Below, one piece after another: positions 26,801 to 42,796 of a stretch of 64,000 bases of DNA. How positions within the stretch are numbered: the first letter of the stretch is position 1; every line of letters starts with the position of its first letter. The stretch lies in NCBI GenBank assembly GCA_963693285.1, contig OY848917.1, positions 27,343,745-27,407,744 on the forward strand, given 5' to 3'. The stretch comes from Xestospongia muta (lineage: Eukaryota > Porifera > Demospongiae > Haplosclerida > Petrosiidae). A program made the position numbers and the translations under genes. The notes beneath the pieces are model-generated. The model was given only the letters and a program-made list of their open reading frames with translations, was not told the DNA's origin and made no database searches.

Positions 26801-29800
26801 TTGACGCAAAAATGATTCTTGTTTTATGAGGATGCTGAGTAGTTTTATTTGTACTCTAAACAAGGGCAAGGCTTTTTAGCTACTATCAAAGTCTGTTTAG
26901 TTGTCGAATTAAACCAGGAGGAGGGGAGACTAGGTTATTATTTAGTGATCTATACTGGTATGTGTTAGGGTGCTAGGTTTGACTGCCAGCACACACGTAC
27001 ACAAATCATCTTGGATTATACTTACCTCTTTTCCGATAATAGTTTCTTCTACTCCAAAAATATCAGTACGTTTCTTAGCAAGTTTCTGTATATTTGAGGC
27101 TATGTTAAGTCCTTCAGCAAATACTTCTTCCTCCTGCTGTTTGTCTTCAATTTGCCTCTTTCTCTCTTCCACCCAACGTGGATCAAGTAGAGCTAGTAAG
27201 AAGAGAGAAAAATAAAAATAAAGATTTCATATATATATTGATGTACTCTGTTCATGATGAAAATGACCACAAACTCAATGTTATAACCCTGGTCAAGAGT
27301 GACCTCGAGAGAAAAGGTTTGTACCAATCAAAATGGCCTTCCAAGTCCACAAATTTTATCAAAAATTTAGGTAGCAAACCAGGTATCCCATATAAAGTGA
27401 ATGGCTCTTTGCATTTCAATATGACTGGATGTCATGGATAATTTGCACATCTTTAATGAACACTCACACTAGCATTCTCCAGATTCAACATAAAAGTTCA
27501 GAAACTATTGAAAGTACATTTAATAGTAAAAGTATGATAGATTACAAGACAGCTAACAAACAAACAAAAAAAGTTTTATTAACTCAAAAAACTATACAAC
27601 TATGATATTGCACCCAAGTTAGGTTAATGATGCTGGTCATTATTTGAATTCCACTAAACTGCAGTCATCCTCAATGTAAATTGAGTATATTATATGTACA
27701 GTATTTGTGCATACTTATCAAAATGTATGCACGAAAATAATTGATTTTTAGTAGTGACTATTAATTGCTTCCTGTAATTGATATGATGGGTCAGGCATGG
27801 GAAAAGTAAGCACTTACTAGGATTGAGCTTAATATGCTCTCATTTGGTCTAAGTACGTAATTATTGTAATTTTTTCCACTAGTTATGTCCAATATGGTCA
27901 AAAGATTACTTTGCAATTGTCGTTTGAATTGTAGTGGTTGCTAAAACAGTGTAACACAACATTTACTGTAGCACTGAAAAAAGCCTGCATATATAGTTTT
28001 GGATAGGGTAGAGTCAGACACTACGGTTCTAAACTAATCTACAAAATATTAAAATTCTTTTATATTTAAGTTCCTGAGGGATGGACTCTGTTTGAATAGA
28101 AAAACATTATTTCATTATGCTCTATACTAGGCTCAAACGTAGCTCTTATCAGTTTATAAACACAACTGGCATTCTTGATAAAAAGATACATTTGTATTAA
28201 TATTATTATTATTATTATTACCATGTCTCATATGTTCCTGTAGTTTATCAGCAGGTACTTTCTCTCCAGTAATTGGTGATACTAAAAATTGCTGACCGCC
28301 AGGAGCAGGAGGTTGAGGAGGAGCTGAAGAGATAGAAAGCAAAGGAAAGAGGTGGATAGGTAAATAATATATTTAATATTAATATAATATAGTATATAAT
28401 ATTAATATACTCAATCTCAGAGACCAGTATAACATATTATCTACATATTAATATGATAATCAGACCGCCCGTCTGGTCAATGACTCATCACAGATTGAGT
28501 ATCTTCATAAAACTTGGTAATTTATTTTCAAGGAGGAAACACATTTTTTCAATCACCTGGGATTTGAACCGAAGTTCTCTACAATTACTAGATTACTAGA
28601 CTCTATCAACTAAGCCAATGGTGCAACAGTCAGAGGGGGAAGCCTTTGAATACAATAAAAAGGAGGCAGTATACTCAAATTCTAGAAAATTCAGACATCT
28701 AAAGACTTCTTTCTTACCTTTTGGGTTGTAATCCTTCCTGATTTTAACATTACTGCTAACTGAGGGAAGTGCTGGTACTGATGGTGTAGGTACAACAGGT
28801 GGTATAGGCTCCTCTTCTGCTGGTTCATCAACTTCCATTTCGATCTCTTCTACTTCAGCTCCTTCATCCTGTATTAACAGAGGATTGGAGAATTACAAAT
28901 TAAGAGAGATCAGTGGAAAACCTTCCACTGTTACAAAACAGTCAAATTAATGACTACAATAACCCAACAAGTAATTTTACTACCAAAATTATTTTCACCT
29001 ATGTAAAAAATTAATGATTTGAGTTCTCTACTTGTTTTTTTTATCATATTAAGGAATGTCTTCCATTTCACAGTAAGTACTGATAGTAATAGCAATACAT
29101 AATGCTTGTTGCTAGTACTAGCAAGTGCTAAGAATGGAGGGATTATCACATAGAAGGATTTCAGAATGTACTAGTCTTTAATAACAACCCTGTCTTCAAA
29201 AATGTAGAATGTAACTATACATTATAGAACATCAAAATGTTATAATGCTCAACTCTTTACATGAGATATTAAAACCGTAAAGATTTCACTACAAGGATCA
29301 TCATAATCTGTAGTATTCACTTTTAATGATATCTTAATAATGTTATTGATGTATCAAAACTTCTACTTATTATTTAACATCAAAAACTTGTTTTAAATCA
29401 ACAGTTATGTAATAGATGGGTGTGGTCTATACACATCTAATTCATGCTAAGTATTTCAACCAAATTTTAGGATAACACAGTAAGTTCAAGATTTGAAGTT
29501 GATGAAAGTAAGACAATAAAATAAATATAATAGTAACAATTGGAGTAAGCTCTTCCTACAAGCCTCAATCAAAATAAAGCATATACTTTTAGTTTGAGCA
29601 GCTAAAAATAGTGTACACTTTATGAAACAGAATAAATGTTTTAAGAAACAGCTGTTAAAGTAGGCATATATATATAATTGGTGATTTTACTATGATGCAT
29701 TTTAAGACTCTCAGTTTATCCAACAATACATTTACATTTACAGTTATGTCTTCACCTTATATAAGAACTATATGGAGTGAATGTATTCTACTTATTGATA

Positions 29801-32800
29801 TCACTATTAATGCTAACAATTGTTCATTTCAATATAGCAGAGAGTTCCAAATGTACCAGAGACACATGAAAATGCAAGTAGATTGTATAGGGGAATCATT
29901 ATGTGGAATACTACAAGACTTTATATCTCTCTGATCCTTACATAACATTCAGATGCAAGAATGCTACAGATAAATTAGCGAATCACTATTTAAAACATTA
30001 ACTACAAATTACAGATGCTTAGGACGAACAATGTGAGAATTCAAATAAATCTTTTCATTATTCTGGTCATGCATTAGACATTACAACATCTGATGAAGAT
30101 AGAGCTAAATATAAGCCTGACAGTGGAAGCAGGTTTGGATTGGGTAGCCTATGAGACTCCTACACATGTATCTGTATCATTCAAGGAGGACAATAATGAC
30201 AAGATAACACGTGATGAAGATTACTATAGTCGTATGTGTTCCACAACTCTATGTGATAACCTTCCTCACCTTTGTTGGGTACATGTGTATGAAATACTAG
30301 AAATATATTTCATAACGACCAAAGTTGAACACAAACTGTGATAATACTACATGCAGTAAACAATATTACACTACATACTCTTCCTTTATTAATAAATATC
30401 ATTTCCTTGATCACAAATATCATCTACAACAGGAGCACATGGGAGTGTGGTCTAGTTAAGTTTGACCATATACGAATGGCTCTAAATTATCTCACATGAT
30501 CACAAAGTAAGCAATGGTATATAGTGAAAAGCACTCTAATGACTGAAAAATACTAGTGAGTACAATATTATAAAGCCAAATTTGATTGTACTTTTAGCAC
30601 AAAATGGAGAAAAACATACCACATGAATGCTGGTATATAAGGCTGAAAAGCCATATAGTTAGTTCAAGTGCTTCATATTTCCTTATATGGGCTAACAGAG
30701 AATCAGTAATTAGATGACTTGCTCTTGTCAACAACAATAGTTCTTTGATATAAAGCCATACTAGTGTTAAGCAAGCCTGCGATAACCAGACAGATTGAAG
30801 CCATCTAAATGACATGAGGCTTACTCTTAGTAAGGTTATAGGGAGTGTGTATCCCATAGAAAACATAGCAAACAAAATAATGCAATAATAATTCAGAACT
30901 GGGAAGCAAAAAGGAGTATGTAACTCCTGCCTGAAGTTAGAACATTATCACAATAGTCTGTTAAGAGAATGTTCTAATGTCAGCAGTAATTTAATTCCAA
31001 AAAAACATTTACCATGGCAACCTTATCAATATCATAACTGTTTGATAATTTTCCAAGTTGCTAAACAACAAAAATCAATCACACTATATTATTGAACTTG
31101 AGAGTGATATTGTATATATTATTATATACACTTTATTGACATATAGTCACACAACATAATACATACACATCCTATGATATTACACTTAGTGTTGACCTAA
31201 TAATAAACTGACCTGTAATTTATCATATTTCTGTTGTTGCAATAATCTAGCTGTTAACTGTGAAGGATGTATTGGAGGAGGGAGATAACCTAAACAACAA
31301 TAATAATTGTTAACAGACTTAGTAAAGAAAAATAACAACACTTAACCAATACCATAAATTAGGAAAACTCTGTTAGCTTAAAATGTATAAATATTAATTT
31401 CTGTCTTCTTGGTTATGTATATATATATATATTAGAATTTTGTCTTTGCATATGTTTGTCATTATAAGCTAACACAAAAATTTATATAGCACCAACATTT
31501 CTAGATTTTACTGTAGTATTAAATTGTACAACATAATGGTGGTGAAACATGCAGGTAACGTCTTCCCCTCTATTGTCAATATTCAATACATACCTCCTTC
31601 ATCTTCTCTGAAACTAATAGTCTCACACACCACAAAGTCATGCCAACCAATTTGAGCATATTCAACTGAAAAATAGAAAAAAACAATAATTAGTAAATAC
31701 AATATAACATAATAAGATTATATTAAAAAAAAATTAAAATGGTACTTTATGACAAAAGGTTATATTCAGATTATAAAAATTCTTCAAAAAGAATGTAATA
31801 ACATAAAATATGAAACAAGGCAGTAATGACACTGATAACATCCTACTTCAAAACACAAAATTGCAGGGTTTTATTAAGAAATTGTTCAAAGGGAGCAAAG
31901 GTGAAATCAAAGAACACTATTCTCAAGGAAGGTCTCAAAATCTTTGATTTTTAGACGCTCTAAAATAACATCTGACACCTTTTTAAACCCAAAACTATAA
32001 ACACAATCATATCTCAACAACATAGGATATAAAGATTGTATACTCAATATCCCTAATGTAGGATAAGATTTCAATAGTGGCAAATGCCCCACTTCTAAAT
32101 TGTCAACACTACAGTCAACTGATTTGTCAATAATATACTGTATTCCTTGAATAAGAGCTGCGACTACTATTCAAGGACAATGTTTAAAGGAGTGTAGCTT
32201 CTATGTGAAAGTAATTATTATTCGTGTTGATGATAATTAATACTAATATTATTATTATTAATATTATTATTATTAACAAAGACAAAACAAGTCGTATACT
32301 AGCACAAGTGTTTCATTTAATTCAGTGGTCATCATTTTCTAACTGCCCACTGTGGAAAACCAGCATTGTACAGGGTCATCATGTGTATAAATAAGACTGT
32401 AAGAACTCCACCCATAGGAAAACAACTGACAGTTAAAAGGTTGAAGAAAGAAACAATCAATCATGTTGTTGCTGCCAAGAAGGGGACACTGTCATTGTTC
32501 ACATTCCCAGAGAGATCTCAAGAATTTCTTGGCACTTTCTAAATAGAGGAGGGAGTTTTCATATCTGTTGAAAATATAGAAGAGGAAACTAGGCAAAGGT
32601 CTGGAGGTTCCATGTATCTATAGTCTTACTGGGCCAAGGAAGCCTATAGAAAACCTGGAAAAAATGTTCATTAGTTCAATAATAAATAAAAAGGATTCTT
32701 ATTATTATGATTAGTACAATCAGGAGTGCATGAGCGTCAAACTGCCATTATATTTGTATTCTAACCATTGTCGAAACATGGTCAAAGATTATTCCATATA

Positions 32801-35800
32801 AGGAAAATATACTTACGTAGCATAAGTACTGCTAAGTACGTGACGGAGCAATGAATATTATTACAATCATCTATGCCGAGTAAAACAAAGAAGTCGAAAC
32901 TAAGAAAGAAGTTTTGTATATTGAGAAATGTTTAAAAGAATTGGACTTGGAGGTTATGGAGGCTTTTGTCATTAAAGAGGTGGAAACAGTTGAACAACAT
33001 ATATCCCTTTATTCAACAAGACTAGTTCTCTGGCAATACATGAAAATTAGTCTCAGGCTAGGGAAGTTGCTGGAGTTCTTATAAAGGAACTTTCTGCCAG
33101 CTTCATTGCGTCTATTACAAGGGTAATGAATGTTTTGGTAGTTTCCTTGCTGCGTGGTACAAGGAGGTAAGGACTTTGGCCTGTAACACCTTGTCCACAC
33201 AGAACACCAGGACACTTTGGAGTTACCTTGTGTCGGAATATAATGATATATGCTGTTCAAGGTCGCTTGGCCATCTTTTTGACTTCTTGACCTCTCTTAA
33301 ATTTATCTATTTAAAGCACACCTACTAAGAGGTTACAGCCCAGAAGCTATTAAAATGCAAAACACTTAGCAGTTATGTCCATATATGGACATACGTTCTA
33401 AGCCACTTATACACTTAAGGTGAGCTAATATGTGAGTGTAGTTACAGTGTCATTAAAATTAATTATTGATGGGTGTGGCATCCTACACACGTGTACATAC
33501 GTACATATGATTGATTGTAGTTAATGTATATAATGACGGACGATGAGTTTTCATTTTTCTAGTTTTATCAGAAGACATCATATTTACAAATCAGTTTGAT
33601 CTCCAGTTGTAGGAGAAGTGCTGGAACTAAGACCTAAAGACACTTGTACACACAACATGTATGTGCACACGTGTGTATTTATATTTATTAATAAAACTTA
33701 TAAACGAAGAGAGCCTACATTCAAGTGCTTTGAACAGTAAGCTGATATGTGCTTATAAAAAAGTAGACACTTATCTCGCGTCTACAAATCGTTTCACAGA
33801 CACCTTTTCTTGGTGAAGGGAAAGAAAACAGGAGTGTCAAACTTATTTGAAGACAGTGCAAAGCCTAACGAGAAGATTGCAATATTTGTGTGCACCAATA
33901 CATTACCATAATAACTAATAGATAAGTGTAGCATAGTAGATTTATGACCATACCTAGTTTATTGGTCATTGAACAGTGAAGGTGGTCACCAGTCAACTCT
34001 GTATTAAATGTGGATAGGGCAACGCATAAATTGTATTGAATGAGCCCTTTAGCTGCTTGTTATATAGTGCTATGTTAGTTATATATTGACCTTAAAATGA
34101 CAGCATATAATATCGATGACTGTCCAAGTACTTGAATAAGATCAAATTCTTCATCTCTACTGAAAAAATACACATAATCAACTCCCTAAGAAACTCCAAT
34201 AAGAAACAAGAACAGTTATAAAAGCTTGCAATTAAAGACTATTGTATAGATACATCTACAGGTTTACTTCACAAGAATAGTATTATATTATATTCATCAT
34301 TTAAAATGTTATGAAGATTTTTTTAGACAATATTCTAATTCAAATTCTTGAAAACGTTGGTACAAAGAAGCCTAAGACAAACAAATATAGTGTCGATTTC
34401 CTTGTCGTTTAATTTTTGCCAAATTCTAAATTTCTAATAGTTTGCTAACTACAACTATTTTAGTCACTCTGCATTCATGTTACAGTGTATATTGAATTAT
34501 TATCAAGACAAAACTTGGTCACATATACTTTGAATGAGTCACCAGGCATGTTATGTTAGGCCACACCCCTCATCCTGCTCCTTTAGTATCAAACAACTTG
34601 TAGTCCATTCTTTGGTCTTTCATTAACAAAGTAGATTCTCTTTCTATGATCTCATTTCCAAATAATGGTTGACTGCTACTAGGTCATCCTTTCATAGGCA
34701 AGGCATAGAACTGCTTAATTCTTATCCTGCATTTATATAATATTATGATAAGTTGCCTGGAAAGTTTAATCCAGGGCTAACTATGTTGTCAGTGCAGGGG
34801 GTGTAGTTGTGACCTTTCTTTTGAGTAACTAATTAAGCAAGATATACTTCGTAGTGTTTCTTAAGCCCAGCAACAAACTATAGTATGTCCAAGTTGAGTT
34901 GAGCTCTTCATTAAAAAAAGGTGTTGTATGCCCGAAATGTAAGATGAGGTATTTCCTCACCAATTATATGCAATTAATGCTAAGTACATTTTAATATTAT
35001 TCATCATTTGTTCATCTGAATGTTATGCGAACACACCACGTTTTCTCTTGTGCTCGTGAAGATGGCAAGGGGAAAGAGACTGAGATCATAAACAAAGGAG
35101 GTTGTTGCGAATGTCTGTGACTATTTTGAGGAAGTCAGCAGGCGTCATTGGACTCAAGCACCTTTTAAACGAACCTTTGATATGAAAGGAGTTTCATGTG
35201 CCAGCATTAAGAGTGATTCAAGAGGCTATGGAAATGCATTCTTAGTCTTCCCTTTTTAGCAAAAACTTTTTGTCAGAACTACAGTAGCTTAATAGCTGCT
35301 TTAATTGCAAAAGACAATACTTGATTATTATTTTAATAATAATAATTGTTATAATTAAAAATGTAATTTTGAATTGCCATGTGACACACAGCTGACTTCT
35401 CACGATGAGAATTATTGTTTATTAAAATCCTCGAATGTGTTGAATTAGAAATATGACGAAGGTATGCAATTGAAAATGTATGAGTTTTATAGTTTACTAC
35501 TTTCTCGTAGCACTAGAGAGCTAAATTTTATATATAAAATGAGTGTTTACAAGCTAAATCGATTGGTGTAAGTTCCATGTGGATAGCACATAAAATGGCA
35601 AAGTTATTTACATGTCTGGGTAGCTCAACTCAACATACTATAGAAGTTTGCTAAATCAGAAGCTTAAAGAATATAACTAATCATCTCTTATTCCTTCCAC
35701 AAAAATTTATATGCAAAGATTTCGTCACAAGACCAGTAGAAGGCATTTTTATAAAAGCAACCAAAATATATTTCTATACAGATGTCATACACCTTAAGAA

Positions 35801-38800
35801 AAAGTAAGGCAACAGTGAGATTCAAAGAAAAAAGTTAAGTAACTTTAAATATTCTGTTTTCAATTAAATTTAATACATTAACCCACTCATCAAGACCCAT
35901 GTGTGCACATGGCTTAATACAGCCAAGAGCTACTGAATTTATGAAAATTGACTTTAAGCCAAGTCTTTTGAAGTTGGTCACTACCATATGTTTCAAAGTT
36001 CAATCTCTGTTTCTGATAAAAATTACTCATTAGTCAACTTGTACCAAATGTTTGAGTGTTCAGTATTTTTTTAAAAACATTTACTTGCAATGTCTTGTTG
36101 AACCAATTGAAAAAAAGACTTGGCATATACATCCATAAGTAGGGAAGACATTGACACTCTTAATGAGAAATTTCTTTGTGACTATTTCAAACTATTTAAA
36201 ACATTTTCAGCTTAATTGTCTAATTGATAAACCTAGAAAATATCAGTGACAATAGCGAAAATGGAACTAAGTTTAAATCATCAAAAGTAACTAATTTAGA
36301 CTGTGATGACTGCTGTTTGTCATTTGGTAATATTCTCTTTTCTACTGTTGGAAATTATGGCTTTCTGTTCTCTTCAAACTTTGTGAATCCAACCACAGAC
36401 TCTATTTCTAATTAATAAATTAAAGTCTTATTACTTTTTATATGGCTACCCAACCATCTTAAACAAGCATTAAAATATGACAAGTCTGTGCATACAATTT
36501 AAGTCAAGTCAATTAAATCAAATTCAGGTGCATTATCAAAACAGTGTGGACTGTAATGATACACAAATATATAACACAGAAAATGTTTGTTTAACAAAAA
36601 TTCTGTACAACCACATATGTCAGTAGCCCAACTTAGTTCTAAAAACACAAAAGGCATATGTTTTTGGACAATTGCATAAAAATAATCTTTTAAAGAAAAG
36701 TCCTAGTAATTATGTTGTCATCAAATACAAAAAGGCAAAAATCCCAATGCCTTAAGATTTGACTGCCAGTATACAAGGTACATTATTGTAGTCAATACTA
36801 TTGTTGCTAGTGTAGACTGTATATATGATGATCTACTGAACCTCAAAACCTGTTAGTAGATTGACTATCACAAGTTATGTTCCGTGCACAAAATAGATAT
36901 GCTTTTAAAATGAAAATAAAATGCAAAGAATTGAAAGTGATTCTGACCATGTTGTTATTAACTATTAAAATTACAGAGTACACAATCATATAATTAATTG
37001 TCCACGAATATACAAGCTACAAATACAGCATCTGCACATCAACTCAAAGTATTTGTGATTATTAAAATACTAAATGTATTTCACATTTCATCACAGAAAG
37101 TTGCAGCTATTAAATCATAAATAAGACAAACGAGCAAAACGAGTTTACGTATGGATGGATGAAGTTAAGTTTAATTGTTGATTTTTTGATGGCAATTTTC
37201 CATCAATAGTTATGAGTTATCTGTTGCTTTTCTCATAAGTGTACAACTTGTTTATGTCCTCAGAACTGTATGAAGTCAGTTAATGAAATACTAATGTATA
37301 TTGAACACAGCAAGAGGCTCAAGATATAGACAGTAGAAACAAAACAGCTGGAAGTGGTGGTACCTCTGAAGTTCACCACACCAGCTGTGGTGGAAGGACT
37401 GATCAAGCTATTTTCGAGACATGGCATACCCAGGGTGATCCTGACTGATCAAGAGATGAATTTTACCTCCCAACTAGTGCTGAGCGGTACGGCAGTACTA
37501 TAGTTATACCGTATACATTAATTCCAAAACCATTTAGATTTTAGCAATACCATATACCGTTTGACTTATTTAGAACAGGCAATATTGTACTAGCACATGT
37601 TACAAAAGGGTAGATGTCCATGCCCTAGATACTGACAGTTCTTTGGTGGATACTAAGTGTGATTGACATTGAACCACAGCAGATCATGTAGAAAGAACAG
37701 TGCCTCAAAATTTTACGCACTAATGGCGGGGCATTGTTCTTGCATGTACAATAGGCTATAGCCATTACTTGTTCTGCCGCTTTTGACGCATAAGATAAAG
37801 AAGTGGCATCATCTCCGTTCATAAACCTGAAACTTCACAATTAACATGATCTTCATGCCGGTGCAATGATACAGGAGCTTGCGAGAGTCTGAACTAGTTC
37901 CCTGCATACGAGTTTTTATACTGATCCAATGCTGACAGATTTAGTGCTTAACTTAAACACTATGTTACATGCATTACTTGACTACTACTTAGTTCTGCTT
38001 ATTAATGTGTATATCTCAGTTTTATTAGAACTGTTTAATGGATTCTCAGCAGTCAATTTTTTTCAGACTACATGATAATAATAATTATTATTATAAAAAA
38101 GCTTGACGTAAATTTTAAAACACATACTGAGCATGCTCTGAACACTTAAAATTTGGAGGGAAAATAGTTCCAGTAACTCAATATTTATAAAATAAGTTTG
38201 TTGGATGTAGGGTCAGTAATATTTGGTGGAACTCCAGCTATCATAGCATTCTCAAGAGCCAATGGATTGCTCAGTAGGCAAAAAACATTTCCTTTGCCAT
38301 GTGGGACTATAATGAGAGAAGTGCCCAGAAGGGATGTAACCGACGATGTGTTGTGGTGGTGCCCATGGTGTAAGAGACGAAAGTCAATTCGAAAGAACAG
38401 CTTCTTTGCAAAGTCAAGACTACCTCTTCAGAAATGGCTTGTGATAATTAATCAGTGGACATGGGAAGCTCCAGTGTCTCAAGCATGCCAAGGTGGACAG
38501 ACAGACAACAACTGATATGTACCAGTGGTTGAGAGAGGTATGCTCAACTACACTTCTTCAAATGCCAATTGTCTTAGGTGGATCTGGAATAGAGGTGCAT
38601 GTGGATGAATCCGTCTTTTGACATAAACCAAAGGTATTGGTGATTAATTTTTAATACAATAAAAAATAATCATAGTTTTGATTATTCATACATAGAATCA
38701 CAGAGGACGACCAACCACTCACCACGTCTGGGTGTTAGGCATAGCTGATACTTTTTGCACTCCTTCCCTGGGGTACATGCAGCTTGTTGAAAACAGAACT

Positions 38801-41800
38801 GCTACTACACTCCTGCATGTTATCAGAAGACATATTGCAAGAGGATCAATTGTTCATACTGATGAATGGTGTGCATATAATGGCATTCAGAGGTTATGTG
38901 GTTTATGCCTGCAACATTGTACAGTAAACCACAGCCTTCATTTCATTGATCCCACAACAAGAGTCCACGCTCAAAAGTCAAAACATTGAAAGCTATTGGA
39001 ACCAAGTTAAAATCAAACTCAAAAATATGAGGGGTTGCCTCAGTCATCAGCTTCCAAGCTACTTGGATGAATTTATTAGGAGAGAATGCCATGGTCAGAC
39101 TGAGGAACAAGCGTACACAAACATAATTAGAGACATTAGCATCCAGTATCCTGTGTAAACCTCTTCAAAGTGATCTGCCATTGAACTAGTTATCCTCAAC
39201 TCCATATGGAAATTTTACTGAACATTATATATTAACTCACATAGATCTACATGTAAAAGAATCATAATATCCTTGTTTCACATCCTTTGTTCTTGAATCA
39301 TATTTATAATATATAAGAAGCGGCGGCCAATACAACCCCCCGCCCATTAGTGCAATAAATTTTGAGGTGCTGTTCTTTCTACGTGATCCACCACAGCTAG
39401 TAAGCAAACCAAACACAACATCTAAGGTATGGAGATACTTTGGACTGGCTGTGGAGGAAAAAGGAAATCCCAAAAGTAGTGATCTTCCTGTGTGCCAAAT
39501 TTGTTTTTCAGAAGTATCTGCAAAGAGGGGAAACACAAATAATCTTTACACTCACCTTCAAAAGAAACACCCAGAGAAGCACCTTGATGTAAAACCTACT
39601 ACATCTTCATCTACAGCTGGCAGTACTACAGGTCACTACAGGTCACTCCAGTAAACAAGGACAGCAGACAACGAAACAGTGTCCGACAAACACACAATTG
39701 ATCAGCACTAGTTCTACAGAACACAAGAGAATTACAAAGGCTGTAACAGGTTTTTTGGACAAAGACATGGTCCCACTGTATCAAGTTGACAAAAGTGGAT
39801 TCAGAGAGATGATTAAAGCAATCAATCCTCAGCACCAACTCCCACACAAGGATTACTTTAACAGAGTTGCTATACCATCTCTGTATGATGAAGTATGCAC
39901 TGATGTGGAGAAGGAAATGGTAGACAACACATTCTACTATTCAGCAACAACAGATCTATGGTCTTCCAGTACAACAGAACCCTACCTAAGCTACACCATC
40001 CATTACATTGACGATAACTGGATCTTGCAAAGTCACTGTCTTCAGGGACATTTCATGCCTGAAAGCCACACTGGTAACAACCTCCAGGATGCCTTATTAT
40101 CAACTCTTCAAGAATGGAACCTTGATGACAGCAGACAAGTTGTCATTACAACTGATAATGTATTTAATGTGAAGTTGGCATGCCAGTTACTGAAGTGGAG
40201 GCAACTATCTTGGTTTGACCATAACTTAGATCTGGCTATAAAAAAGAGTCTATCTGACCAAAGAGTGGATCGTGTTCTTCGCTTGTCTCGTCAGATTGTG
40301 TCTGCTTTTTCATCTAGTTGGACAAGAACTAAAACTCTTGCTGATGTTCAACAACAAAGAGGTTTGCCACTAAAGAAGCGAAAGGGTGATGTGTCAACAC
40401 GTTGGGGTTTGACATCACTTATGCTTAAGCGAATTAAGGAGCAACTTGATGCCATTCGTATTGTTCTAGGAAATAACAGGAGAGCAAGTCACTTGGTGCC
40501 AATATGGCAGGACTGTGATGTCATTGATTCAGTTATTGTCGTTCTTTCACCGTTGGAACAGTTGACAGACCTTTTATCAGGTGAGAAGAGAGTCACCTGC
40601 TCAGTTGTTAAACCTCTTATTAAACATATCATTGAGAATATTCTTTCTGATAAAGAAGATAATAAATCCCAGTATACGGTACTTTGTATCATTGATTATA
40701 CCATGAGAGAAATCTGATACCGCTCAACACTAGCTCGTAGGACACTATCTTCCTTCACTTTGGAATGTTTTTGATGCAGAAACAGTGAGGACCAGTAATC
40801 ACCTGGAGGGATGGCATAGCAACCTGAAAAAGGTCGTAGGAAAAGCTCACCCAAACGTTTTTGAAATACTGGAGGTATTCAAGAAAGAGCAGGCAACGTC
40901 TGAAGTTATCATGCAGCAATTGGCTACTGGTGCCACTCCAGCAAGAAGAGCAAGGAAAACAGTGGCTAAGAACAAAAGGATAGAAGAACTTAAGTCAAGA
41001 TTCACAACAAATGCAATTAGTCTAGAGGAATATGTTAGAGGACTAGCTGCACTTATTTTTACCTTTTTATGATACTCTGTAAAACTGTCTGAAAGTATGA
41101 AAAAGAGTAAAAATATAGAAGAACTTAATTTTTTTAACTTTTTATGCTATTATGGACGCGTTAACACTAATTTTTAGTATTTTAGACAAATTAGATGAGT
41201 TGGCACTAATTTCAGTATTTTAGACGAATTGGGATTAGACGAAATGGACCAAACCCAATTATCACCTGAAACTAATAATGAGAGCTTATTTGTGACAGGT
41301 ACTTCAGAATTGATCTTCTCAAAGTACATGAGAGAAGCAGAGGACATGTGCAAGCTGTAGCTGCAGAAGCAGCAAGGCAATATATTTTCAGAAACCCTTC
41401 TATCTCAAACAATGCTAAGAATGGAGACTAGTGTTCTTAAGATGAAATAGTTTTTAACACACCATATCATGTAGCCAATCATGAAATGCCCTATACATGT
41501 TTTCCAGGTTTGTGTGCTTTACAAAGGAAAAATGGATTAGAAGAGATTGGTGAAAGACAGCAAGTACCTTTATAGGCTATATTGATAAAATAATGGTTGC
41601 AGATTTAGTCAGTCTCAATTCTTGTGTGTATTGTCTGATACTTCTATTTATTTGGTTTTGGAGCAGATGGTGTCAATGTGACAATGGGTTCCCTCGTTGA
41701 TTAAAGAGATAGCACCTCAGGTAGCAGAGTTACACTGTATTGTTGCACATCACCTTGAGCTGGCAATTCTAGATGCAGCTAAAGCAACTCTGTTTATTGA

Positions 41801-42757
41801 TACTTTTGAAAGAGCATTTTGCTTTCTATCACAGATCACTTAAGAGGCTAAGGAATCTCCAAGCTATAGCTGATGGATTAGAAGAACAAACCCATTGTGG
41901 AATTTTGTTATTCAATAATTGATGGGTGGCTAGCAAGTTAAGAGCTGTTCAGGCAATAAAAGAAGAATTGGTGGTTTGTAGTAAAAAGTTCATATATAAT
42001 TATACACATTAGTAGTCTGACTTAAGTGTCAGTACAATACTGAAAGATAATTCAAAAGGAAGGGAAGGGAATTACTTTTATCAATCATCTGACACACACA
42101 CACACACACACACACACTCTCTTTCTCTACTATATATATATATATATGTACAGTGGAGCACACTTAATATGATACCGCATAATAGAATAACTTGTTTATT
42201 ATCATAAAAAGGTAAAATCCAAAACCATATTTATACTTCTTTGTACTTCAAAACTCGGTCAATACCATAACATGTAATGTCATATCCATGATAGTATCAT
42301 AATAAATCCACTCAAATTTTGTTTTTCCCCGCATAGTATCATAGTCACATGAGTGACCATGTGGAAGAACGCCATATTTAATTCTGTTTACTATGTGTTG
42401 TAAGTGTAAGGATTTGTCACTGAGTCAGAAGCCTGAGATCGTTCAGCTTGCTTCAGAGAGGGTGTTCCAAACTGAAATGTCTCAGCAGTTTGGCTGCTCG
42501 CAGTCAACAGTCTCTAAAATTATAAGTCAAAAAGAGGAACTAAGCAGGAACCGGCAGAGAACAAGATGAAGGATTGTAAGAGGAAAAGTACAGGAAAGGC
42601 AGACGATGTAGAAAATGCTCTCTACACCTGGTTTGCTGATGCCATGATCACGAGATGTGTCAAAATTGTAAAATCATTGGTATCCTGCATTATAGAATAA
42701 CCCGGATAATATCATAATATACACTTGTACAACAGGTATGACATTAAGCAGGACCCA

Positions 42758-42796
<39 letters not shown>

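Larger units (their letters stand above)
37475..40732 (+). mobile_element. hAT-superfamily DNA transposon with a Merlin transposase inside it
   Basis: The left end TAGTGCTGAGCGGTA (37475) and the reverse complement of the right end, TAGTGTTGAGCGGTA (ending 40732), match at 14 of 15 bases and are typical of hAT elements. The right half holds a BED-finger and transposase reading frame. The middle left holds a Merlin-type transposase that must have been inserted later. I see no 8-bp target-site duplication: the flanks are CTCCCAAC and GCTCGTAG, so the ends may have been rearranged. Confidence 0.75.

Noticed and set aside
32093..33260. Possible coding relic on the minus strand near 33.0-33.3 kb
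   Set aside because: A few words look protein-like, but no family pattern, start or splice sites could be established.
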